Of a DNA stretch of 5,825 nucleotides, positions 1-5,580 are shown in pieces (position 1 is the stretch's first letter; the number at the start of each line of letters is the position of its first letter). The stretch lies in the NCBI GenBank assembly GCA_026193355.1, contig JAPHTL010000314.1, forward strand, positions 1 through 5,825. The letters run 5' to 3'. Under the pieces are notes generated by a model, which saw nothing but the letters and a program-made list of their open reading frames with translations, did not search any database and was not told the DNA's origin. Source of the stretch: Rhodospirillales bacterium. Lineage in GTDB: Bacteria; Pseudomonadota; Alphaproteobacteria; Rhodospirillales; JAPHTL01. A program made the position numbers and the translations under genes.

Positions 1-1966
1 CCCGAACGGCGTCGTTGTAGATGACCAGTTGCTTGTTGACCTGACAGGTAATGCACCAATCCGCGGTGACATCGACAAACACCACCTTCCCTTCGGCCAA
101 CAGTCCCGGAATGGCCGATTCGTCAAAGGTCGTCCACAGGCCGTCCTCGACAGCGCTTGTTTTTGTTCCTTGCGTGTCCAGCAGGGTGGGACTCAGGAAG
201 GCCAGAAAGGCCAGCACCCCGAGGATGGCCGCCGTAAACCGCGCCACACCCTGCGGCAGGCGTGCGCGGAGGAAAAGCACGGCGATGGCAAGGGCCGAGA
301 GGATCGCGATTGCTGTGGCTGCAATCATGCCGACCTGCGCGGCGAGGACGGTCACCAGCCAGACGCCGGTCGCCGCGAGGGCAAAGCCCATGACCTTGCG
401 CAGCGTCACCATCCAAGGTCCCGGCCGTGGCAGGCGGGTGGCCATTCCGGGGAAGGCGGCGACCACCAGATAGGGCAGCGCCAGACCGACGCCAAGGGCG
501 GCGAATACGGCCAGAATTTCAACGGCGCCGCGTGACAGGGCGAAGCCGACGGCCGTGCCGAGAAACGGCGCGGAACAGGGCGTCGCCAGCAAGGTGGCGA
601 ACACGCCCGAAACAAAATGCCCCCCAAGCCCGTGGACATGGCCCGCCTGCTCGCCGGCATCGGCGATCCACCGGGGAAGACGGACCTCGAAAAAGCCCCA
701 GAGATTGCAGGCGAAAAGGGTGACGATCAGCACCATGAGAACCAGGAACCACGGTTGCTGGAACTGGATCCCCCATCCGACGGCTGCGCCAGAGTACTTG
801 AGGGCGACCAGCGCACCAGCCAGAACCAGAAAAGCGCTGACGATACCCGCTGCGGAGGCGAGGAAACCGATACGAACCATGCGTCTCTCGCCGCCACCAT
901 GGCTGATCACGCCAAGCAGCTTGATCGACAGCACCGGCAGCACGCAGGGCATGAGGTTGAGGATAAGCCCGCCGATCAGCGCCAGCCCAAGGATCGCCAG
1001 CAGCCCAATGGGCGTAGCCTGCGAAGCCCCACTCTCGGCCATCGGTGGCAGGGTCGATTCGGGGGGCAGCCGCCGTTCGATGCCGCGCTCTCCGTCCACA
1101 AGGGTCAGGGACAGGGTTTTCCCGTCGATTCCACCCTCGACCCCGGACGTATCGGCCGGAATATCAAGAACAGCCCCACGGCCGTTCGCCGAAATCGCCA
1201 CCTTCGGCGCGCCGAAGACGGAACCCGCAGGGCCATCGACAAAAAGATCGGGCGCAACAAACGGCTCAGCGGACACGACCGAAACCCGCAGAACCTCGGC
1301 CCCATCGCCCCCTTTCGCAATCCCGGCCCGCTCGATGGCAAGGCCGCCCGGACCGCTCGGCATCGTTTCACTCTGAAGCGGCGGCACCCTGGCGGCGAAG
1401 CGGTTGATCAGATGGGCTTCCGCCGAAACGCCCCCATCCCCGGCAGGCAGGTCCAGCGCCAGGGGCGTCTGCATGGGAATGCATATCTCGTCGCAGATCA
1501 GGTAATCGACGACGGCGCGCAGCTGCACGGCCTCTCCGGCGCGCTGCACCCGAACCATGATGGGCAGGACGACCTCATCCTTGTAGCCCAGCGTTTCCAA
1601 CCCGACGACGGAGAAGCGAAGCGGTATGGGCCAGGCGATTTCCGCCCCATCCATGTTCTCCGAACCTTTCCAGTCCAGGGTGGGCGGATAACCGGCGTCA
1701 CCGGGCGCACGCCAGTAGATCTTCCATCCTTTTTCCAGCTTGAAATGCAGGCCGAGCGGCACGGTATCGCCAGAACCAACGGCATCCGCGCCACTGACCA
1801 GACGCAATGACCCCTGATCCGTTTTCGCCCATTCCGAAGATGCGGCATGTGACTGCCCCGCAAAGGGCAGCATTGTCAGCGCGACAAGCAAGGAACCGAC
1901 GGCGGCCAGGGTGACGCGCGTCGAGATAAACCGGGAAAGGGAAAGGGCTTTCTTCACGAAAAACAT
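1..1966 (-). CDS. DsbD/ScsB-family protein-disulfide reductase (C-terminus cut off by window edge)
   Basis: This gene encodes an inner-membrane electron carrier. The family passes reducing power from cytoplasmic thioredoxin across the membrane to periplasmic thiol proteins. The reverse strand is open from ATG 1966 to the window edge (655 residues, no stop reached). Residues 1-41 are a signal peptide with a hydrophobic core at about 18-36 and a likely SHA|A cleavage site. Residues 42 to about 310 form a large periplasmic domain with a CDEIC cysteine pair (C158, C162). A hydrophobic multi-span domain at about 318-592 carries the family motifs LNLMPCVLPVLSIKLL (C341) and TPCSAPFLGTAVGFAL (C464). 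After it, residues about 605-655 begin a thioredoxin fold with a WCITC motif (C638, C641) and are then cut off. The large N-domain with a C-x3-C pair looks more like ScsB than classical E. coli DsbD; that subtype is an inference. No clear Shine-Dalgarno precedes the ATG. The gene is divergent from yqgE, and no redox partner is visible in the window. Confidence 0.95.
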   Translation of the reverse strand, partial: MFFVKKALSLSRFISTRVTLAAVGSLLVALTMLPFAGQSHAASSEWAKTDQGSLRLVSGADAVGSGDTVPLGLHFKLEKGWKIYWRAPGDAGYPPTLDWKGSENMDGAEIAWPIPLRFSVVGLETLGYKDEVVLPIMVRVQRAGEAVQLRAVVDYLICDEICIPMQTPLALDLPAGDGGVSAEAHLINRFAARVPPLQSETMPSGPGGLAIERAGIAKGGDGAEVLRVSVVSAEPFVAPDLFVDGPAGSVFGAPKVAISANGRGAVLDIPADTSGVEGGIDGKTLSLTLVDGERGIERRLPPESTLPPMAESGASQATPIGLLAILGLALIGGLILNLMPCVLPVLSIKLLGVISHGGGERRMVRIGFLASAAGIVSAFLVLAGALVALKYSGAAVGWGIQFQQPWFLVLMVLIVTLFACNLWGFFEVRLPRWIADAGEQAGHVHGLGGHFVSGVFATLLATPCSAPFLGTAVGFALSRGAVEILAVFAALGVGLALPYLVVAAFPGMATRLPRPGPWMVTLRKVMGFALAATGVWLVTVLAAQVGMIAATAIAILSALAIAVLFLRARLPQGVARFTAAILGVLAFLAFLSPTLLDTQGTKTSAVEDGLWTTFDESAIPGLLAEGKVVFVDVTADWCITCQVNKQLVIYNDAVR

Positions 1967-1972
1967 GATGGA

Positions 1973-1991
1973 CGGATCATACGCCGATCCG
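1973..1991. repeat. Inverted repeat CGGATC-N7-GATCCG over the dsbD/scsB -10 region
   Basis: A perfect 6-bp inverted repeat with arms 1973-1978 and 1986-1991 is separated by 7 bp. It overlaps the putative -10 box of the minus-strand reductase gene, a position where a bound repressor would block transcription. Operator function is an inference; a short GC-rich palindrome like this can also arise by chance. Confidence 0.25.
1976..1981 (-). promoter_or_regulatory. Putative -10 box (TATGAT) for the DsbD/ScsB gene
   Basis: Read on the minus strand, TATGAT (5 of 6 matches to TATAAT) ends 9 nt before the ATG at 1966. Transcription would start about 6-8 nt after the box, leaving only a few nucleotides of leader. 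I see no convincing -35 hexamer at 16-18 bp spacing, so this is a -10-only call. The lack of a Shine-Dalgarno sequence fits a leaderless or near-leaderless mRNA. Confidence 0.35.
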
Positions 1992-2056
1992 CCCCGAACG
2001 CCAGCCCCGGAAAGCGCGCGTCACGCAAGTTTTACCATGAAGAATGCGCCGCAACT

Positions 2057-2085
2057 TTGCCCAACAAGGCTTCCAGGTGTATGAT
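2057..2085 (+). promoter_or_regulatory. Putative sigma-70-type promoter for yqgE, predicting a leaderless mRNA
   Basis: A -35-like TTGCCC at 2057-2062 is followed, after exactly 17 bp, by a -10-like TATGAT at 2080-2085 (4 of 6 and 5 of 6 consensus matches). The start point expected about 7 nt after the -10 falls on or next to the A of ATG 2092. No good Shine-Dalgarno lies in front of that ATG, which agrees with a leaderless transcript. Confidence 0.5.
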
Positions 2086-2091
2086 TCCCCC

Positions 2092-2658
2092 ATGAATACA
2101 TTGGATGACTATCTGACAGGCCAGTTGCTGGTCGCCATGCCCGGGATGCCGGATCCGCGCTTCTCGAAAACTGTCATTTACATCTGCGCGCATTCGGAAG
2201 AAGGGGCCATGGGGCTGATCCTGAACCGTCTGCATCGCGACCTGACCTTCGCCGAGATTATCGGGCAGTTGGGCATCGTCGGCGGGGCGGAGGATTCGCA
2301 GATCAGGGTTCATTTCGGCGGCCCCGTCGAAACCGGGCGGGGTTTTGTCCTGCATTCGGCCGAATACATCCAGGACACCACAATGACCATCGACGAGACA
2401 ATGTCACTGACGGCCACCGCAGATATCCTGCGGGCCATCGCGCAGGGACACGGGCCCAGCCGGATGGTTCTGGCCCTGGGATATGCCGGATGGTCGGCGG
2501 GACAACTGGATGAGGAAATCAAGGCCAACGGGTGGCTGAATGCGCCAGCCGACCGCGATATCGTGTTCGGCGCCGATATTGATCACAAGTGGGAGCAGGC
2601 GATCAACAAACTTGGCTTTGACGTCGCCATGCTGTCGACCGAAGCCGGACACGCCTGA
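2092..2658 (+). CDS. yqgE: YqgE/AlgH family protein (UPF0301)
   Basis: The 188-residue product matches the conserved YqgE/AlgH (UPF0301/DUF179) family in length and motifs. LTGQLLVAMPGM is at 8-19 and DPRF at 21-24. GAMGLILNR is at 38-46, FGGPVETGRGFVLHS at 75-89 and LGYAGWSAGQLDEEI at 129-143. No signal peptide or membrane segment is visible, so it is probably cytoplasmic. The biochemical role of the family is not established; the name AlgH comes from a link to alginate regulation in Pseudomonas. I chose ATG 2092 over the in-frame ATG at 2044 for two reasons. The homologous region starts just after it, and the predicted promoter (2057-2085) lies downstream of 2044, so the extra 16 residues would not be transcribed from it. 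The gene is divergent from the DsbD/ScsB gene and converges on the M16 peptidase gene with a 6-bp gap. Confidence 0.93.
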   Translation: MNTLDDYLTGQLLVAMPGMPDPRFSKTVIYICAHSEEGAMGLILNRLHRDLTFAEIIGQLGIVGGAEDSQIRVHFGGPVETGRGFVLHSAEYIQDTTMTIDETMSLTATADILRAIAQGHGPSRMVLALGYAGWSAGQLDEEIKANGWLNAPADRDIVFGADIDHKWEQAINKLGFDVAMLSTEAGHA

Positions 2659-2669
2659 AGACCGTCAGG
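2654..2669. other. Small hairpin spanning the two convergent stop codons
   Basis: CCTGA (2654-2658) and TCAGG (2665-2669) form a 5-bp stem with a 6-nt loop. The TGA stop of yqgE and the TGA stop of the M16 gene are part of the arms. No T-run follows on either strand, so it is not a convincing intrinsic terminator. I see no better terminator for either convergent transcript. Confidence 0.2.
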
Positions 2670-3921
2670 AAAGCCGCGCAGCTATCGCATCATAGGATTC
2701 GAGCGTCCCGACCGGTCCAATTGCGGCCACCGTCGGCCGACTGGCGATGATCCTGTGCGCAACCGCTACAACAGACGCCGCATCGACAGCCCCGATTTTC
2801 TCGACAACCTCCTCGATGGGAACAAGCCGCCCGTAAACCATCATCTGGCGCGCCTTCTGCTCACAGCGCGACGACGTGCTTTCCAGCGACATCAGCAAAC
2901 TCGCCTTGAGCTGCGCGCGGGCGCGGTCGATCTCAACCCCCTCGACCCTTTCGCGAACCTTTTCAAGTTCGCCGCAGATGACCGGGACCAGTTCGGCAAC
3001 CTCGCCCTCGCTGGTTCCAGCGTAGATGCCGAAGGTTCCGCCGTCGGTGTAGGACGACGCGTAAGAATAGACACTGTAGGCCAGTCCGCGTTTTTCCCGG
3101 ACTTCCTGGAACAGGCGCGACGACATCCCGCCACCCAACAGGGTGGAAAGGATGAGCGAGGGGTAATAATCGGGGTCGGTATAGGAAACGCCCTGGAACC
3201 CGAGCAACAGATGCATCTGCTCCAGATCGCGCGATTCGCGGTAATCGCCGCCTTTGTAATCGAAGGATTCGCCTGATCTTTCGACGTAGGGCGGCAGGAA
3301 GGCGAAATTCCCGGTCACGAGGTCAACGAAACGGTCATGGTCGACACGCCCGGCGGCGGCCAGAACCATGCGCGGGGCGCTGTAATGCCCCTTCATATAG
3401 CCCATCAGGGTGTCGCGGCTCATGCCGCCGACCAGTTCAGCCGTACCCAGAACCGGACGGCCAAGGGCCTGTCCGGGAAAGGCCGTTTCCTGAAAGCGGT
3501 CGAAGATGATGTCGTCGGGCGTATCGTTTGCCTGATGGATTTCCTGCAAGATGACCGTACGCTCGCGCGCCAGCTCCTCTTCATCCATGACGGAGTTCTG
3601 CAAGATGTCGCCGATCATGTCCACGGCAAGGGGCAGATCCTCCTTCAGGACCTTTGCGTAATAGGCCGTCGTCTCACGCGATGTATAGGCGTTGAGGTGC
3701 CCGCCCACGGCCTCGATATCCTCGGCGATGGCCTGCGCGCTGCGCCGTTTCGTCCCCTTGAACGCCATGTGTTCGAGCATGTGGGAAACGCCGTTGATCG
3801 CGGCGTCTTCCTGACGGGTTCCGACCTCGACCCAGCTTCCGACCGAAACGGTTTCCACCGTTTCCATCGAATCGGTTACGACCCTGAGGCCGTTTTCCAG
3901 CGTCGTGACGCGGATGGTCAT
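2665..3921 (-). CDS. M16 family zinc metallopeptidase (mitochondrial processing peptidase-like)
   Basis: The 418-residue protein is a one-unit M16 (pitrilysin/insulinase clan) peptidase of the bacterial processing-peptidase type. The inverted zinc motif is intact as HMLEH: H47 and H51 are ligands and E50 is the catalytic base. The third ligand is expected at E127 in ERTVILQEI, 76 residues after H51, as in beta-MPP. The N-terminal catalytic half is about 1-160. The C-terminal half includes a glycine-rich loop GGGMSSRLF (263-271) followed by QEVREKRGLAYSVYSY (272-287), the conserved substrate-binding Arg/Tyr region. No signal peptide is visible, so it is probably cytoplasmic. The substrate cannot be told from sequence. 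Its ATG overlaps the thrC stop by 4 bp (ATGA), which implies cotranscription and translational coupling. The arrangement is well known in alphaproteobacteria, but no functional link to threonine synthesis is shown. It ends 6 bp from the convergent yqgE stop. Confidence 0.94.
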   Translation of the reverse strand: MTIRVTTLENGLRVVTDSMETVETVSVGSWVEVGTRQEDAAINGVSHMLEHMAFKGTKRRSAQAIAEDIEAVGGHLNAYTSRETTAYYAKVLKEDLPLAVDMIGDILQNSVMDEEELARERTVILQEIHQANDTPDDIIFDRFQETAFPGQALGRPVLGTAELVGGMSRDTLMGYMKGHYSAPRMVLAAAGRVDHDRFVDLVTGNFAFLPPYVERSGESFDYKGGDYRESRDLEQMHLLLGFQGVSYTDPDYYPSLILSTLLGGGMSSRLFQEVREKRGLAYSVYSYASSYTDGGTFGIYAGTSEGEVAELVPVICGELEKVRERVEGVEIDRARAQLKASLLMSLESTSSRCEQKARQMMVYGRLVPIEEVVEKIGAVDAASVVAVAHRIIASRPTVAAIGPVGTLESYDAIAARLS

Positions 3922-5321
3922 CGGCGAATGGCCGTCAGGGTTTCGGCGACATAGCCCTGAACCGTCGCCAGATCGTTGTCCAGAACGGAGAATCGCTCCT
4001 CACGCTCGAACAGGTCTGCGAGGCGTGGCGGCAATCCGGGGTGGACGCCGGCGGCTTCCTCCACGGCGGCGGGGAATTTCGCCGGATGGGCCGTCGCCAG
4101 GGCGACCGCCACACTCTTGCCGCATCCCTTGAATGTACGGGTTGCGGCGACACCGATGGCGCTGTGCGGATCGATCAGTTCGCCTGTCGCCTCGTGGACA
4201 TTGCGGATCTCGGCGCGCGTATCCGCATCGTCGAGACGATATCCTTGGAACAGGGTGCACATCGCCTTCCAGCGCCGCTTGCCGAACGAGATCGCGCCAT
4301 CACGGCGAAACCGCTCCAACGCCTTCGTCAGGGCGACGCCGTCGTTTGGATAATGATCAAACAGCAGGCGTTCGAAGTTGCTTGAAACCTGAATGTCCAT
4401 GCTGGGGCTGATCGACGGCTCCACCGGTTCCATGCCCATCACGCCGGTATGGAAAAAGCGGGTCAGGATGTCGTTGCGGTTGGAGCCGACAAGGAACCGG
4501 TCGATGGGCAGTCCCATCTTCCGCGCGGCGTATCCCGCATAGACGTTGCCGAAATTGCCGGTGGGAACGGCGAAGGTCATCTTGCGCTCTGGCGATCCCA
4601 GGGCGACACCGGCGAAGAAGTAATAGACGATCTGGGCCATGATCCGCGCCCAGTTGATGGAGTTGACGGCCGACAGGGCATGACGGTCGCGAAAGGCCGG
4701 GTCGTTGAACATGGCCTTCACAAGATCCTGACAGTCGTCGAACGTTCCGCGCAGGGCAATGTTGTGGACATTCTTCGAGTCCACCGTCGTCATCTGGCGG
4801 CGCTGGACATCGGAAACCCGCCCTTCTGGATGAAGGATGAATATCTCGATCGCATCGCGGTCGCGGCAGGCCTCGATCGCCGCCGAGCCGGTATCGCCCG
4901 AGGTCGCGCCGACGATGGTGATCTTCTCGCCCCGGCGCTTCAGAACATGGTCGAACATCCGTCCGACCAGTTGCAGCGCGTAATCCTTGAACGCCAGGGT
5001 CGGGCCGTGGAACAGCTCCATCATCCACTGATCCGGCCCCAGTTGCTTCAGCGGCGCAACGGCGGGATGACCGAAACCGGCATAGGCATCGCGCGCCATG
5101 TCGGCCAGATCCTCTTCGCTGATCGAACCGGCGACAAAGGGCGCCATGATGCGCACGGCCAGTTCATCATAGGGAAGGCCGCGGAGCGAGCGAATGTCCG
5201 CACGGCTCAGCCGGGGCCATTCGGCAGGCACATAGAGGCCGCCGTCGCGGGCCAGACCCGCCAGCAAAACATCGTCAAAGGACAGGACCGGGGCTTTCCC
5301 CCGTGTGCTGACATATTTCAA
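3918..5321 (-). CDS. thrC: Threonine synthase
   Basis: The product is the PLP enzyme that converts O-phospho-L-homoserine and water to L-threonine and phosphate, the last step of threonine synthesis in the cytoplasm. The 467-residue length fits the longer ThrC class found in alphaproteobacteria and fungi. The family N-terminus (KYVSTRG, then DDVLLAGLARDGGLYVP) starts immediately. HGPTLAFKDYALQ contains the PLP-binding lysine K112. GATSGDTGSAA (138-148) and PTGNFGN (253-259) match the phosphate/cofactor-binding loops. INWARI (222-227) and DPHSAIGV (384-391) are also typical. I place the start at TTG 5321: AGGAG lies at 5333-5329, 7 nt upstream, and the homology begins at the next residue. The in-frame ATGs at 5384 and 5348 lack a good ribosome site and would add 21 or 9 residues unlike the family. 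The stop overlaps the start of the downstream M16 gene. No frameshift or missing catalytic residue is seen. Confidence 0.96.
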   Translation of the reverse strand: MKYVSTRGKAPVLSFDDVLLAGLARDGGLYVPAEWPRLSRADIRSLRGLPYDELAVRIMAPFVAGSISEEDLADMARDAYAGFGHPAVAPLKQLGPDQWMMELFHGPTLAFKDYALQLVGRMFDHVLKRRGEKITIVGATSGDTGSAAIEACRDRDAIEIFILHPEGRVSDVQRRQMTTVDSKNVHNIALRGTFDDCQDLVKAMFNDPAFRDRHALSAVNSINWARIMAQIVYYFFAGVALGSPERKMTFAVPTGNFGNVYAGYAARKMGLPIDRFLVGSNRNDILTRFFHTGVMGMEPVEPSISPSMDIQVSSNFERLLFDHYPNDGVALTKALERFRRDGAISFGKRRWKAMCTLFQGYRLDDADTRAEIRNVHEATGELIDPHSAIGVAATRTFKGCGKSVAVALATAHPAKFPAAVEEAAGVHPGLPPRLADLFEREERFSVLDNDLATVQGYVAETLTAIRR

Positions 5322-5328
5322 GAAACGT

Positions 5329-5333
5329 CTCCT
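5329..5333 (-). promoter_or_regulatory. thrC ribosome binding site (AGGAG) fixing a TTG start
   Basis: On the minus strand AGGAG lies 7 nt before TTG 5321, an optimal spacing. No comparable site precedes the upstream in-frame ATG codons at 5348 or 5384, so this site decides the start. Confidence 0.75.
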
Positions 5334-5386
5334 AATACCGGTCGCCATACCTGGTGGGCGCACCCCGGAAGCCGGAAGCGGCACAG

Positions 5387-5413
5387 CCTATAGAGGCCGC
5401 CACGTACAGGCAA
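5387..5413 (-). promoter_or_regulatory. Weak candidate promoter for thrC
   Basis: On the minus strand a -35-like TTGCCT (5413-5408) and a -10-like TATAGG (5392-5387) are separated by 15 bp, shorter than the usual 16-18. They would place the transcript start near 5380, with a leader of roughly 60 nt before TTG 5321. It is the best candidate I could see on this strand in the intergenic region, but it is weak. Confidence 0.25.
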
Positions 5414-5469
5414 CACCTGAAAGTCTGCCTTTTCCTCAATGCCTGCCAGCGGCGGCGCAAAAGCACAGA

Positions 5470-5485
5470 TGTGACCTTCGTCACT
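5470..5485 (+). promoter_or_regulatory. CRP/FNR-superfamily-like operator (TGTGACCTTCGTCACT)
   Basis: The 16-bp site reads TGTGA-N6-TCACT, with a perfect inner palindrome GTGAC-CTTC-GTCAC. It differs from the CRP consensus TGTGA-N6-TCACA only in the last base. Its centre (5477.5) lies about 41 bp upstream of the start predicted from the -10-like TATCAC at 5507-5512, the geometry of a class II CRP activator site. It also lies in the region shared with divergent thrC, but farther from that gene. The regulator is not identified. Confidence 0.45.
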
Positions 5486-5512
5486 TGCAGTCAACGATTT
5501 CAATTCTATCAC
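5485..5512 (+). promoter_or_regulatory. Candidate activator-dependent promoter for the Gly/Lys-rich exported protein
   Basis: TTGCAG (5485-5490) and TATCAC (5507-5512) are 16 bp apart, each matching the consensus at about 4 of 6 positions. The weak -10 and the overlap of the -35 with the CRP-like site suggest dependence on an activator. The predicted start near 5519 leaves a leader of about 60 nt, which contains a small hairpin (TGCCC 5521-5525, GGGCA 5530-5534). Confidence 0.3.
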
Positions 5513-5580
5513 TTGAGCACTGCCCTCGCGGGCACTCGTGATTTTGACGGCCTGCACCAGCCAGGCTCAGGGAGAAGCCC

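Noticed and set aside
617..1810. Long plus-strand open frame (397 codons) opposite the DsbD/ScsB gene
   Set aside because: It lies wholly antisense to a gene with a clear family match. Its translation is low in hydrophobic segments and rich in Arg, Gly, His and Gln with no recognisable motif, as expected of an antisense shadow in GC-rich DNA.
2037..2084. 15-codon leader-like frame (MKNAPQLCPTRLPGV) upstream of yqgE
   Set aside because: It would start before the predicted promoter, has no ribosome site and has no codon pattern suggesting attenuation.
2044..2091. Possible 16-residue N-terminal extension of yqgE from ATG 2044
   Set aside because: The added residues are not typical of the family, and the likely promoter at 2057-2085 lies inside the extension.
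2081..2095. Four-codon frame (MIPP, stop) whose TGA overlaps the yqgE ATG
   Set aside because: Its ATG is part of the -10 box, so it should not be on the transcript. It is most likely a by-product of TATGAT next to the start codon.
3337..3954. Plus-strand open frame (205 codons) opposite the M16 gene
   Set aside because: It is antisense to an intact peptidase gene, crosses the thrC/M16 junction and shows no recognisable domain.
5322..5384. thrC starting at ATG 5384, giving a 488-residue product
   Set aside because: The first 21 residues do not resemble ThrC, and an optimal AGGAG points to TTG 5321 instead.
4449..5393. Long plus-strand open frame (314 codons) opposite thrC
   Set aside because: It is an antisense shadow of thrC: it has no family motif and no good ribosome site was noted, while the minus strand encodes a full-length enzyme with all key motifs.
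5544..5549. TTGACG as a -35 box for the Gly/Lys protein gene
   Set aside because: No acceptable -10 lies 16-18 bp downstream, and the resulting start would fall inside or next to the ribosome site.
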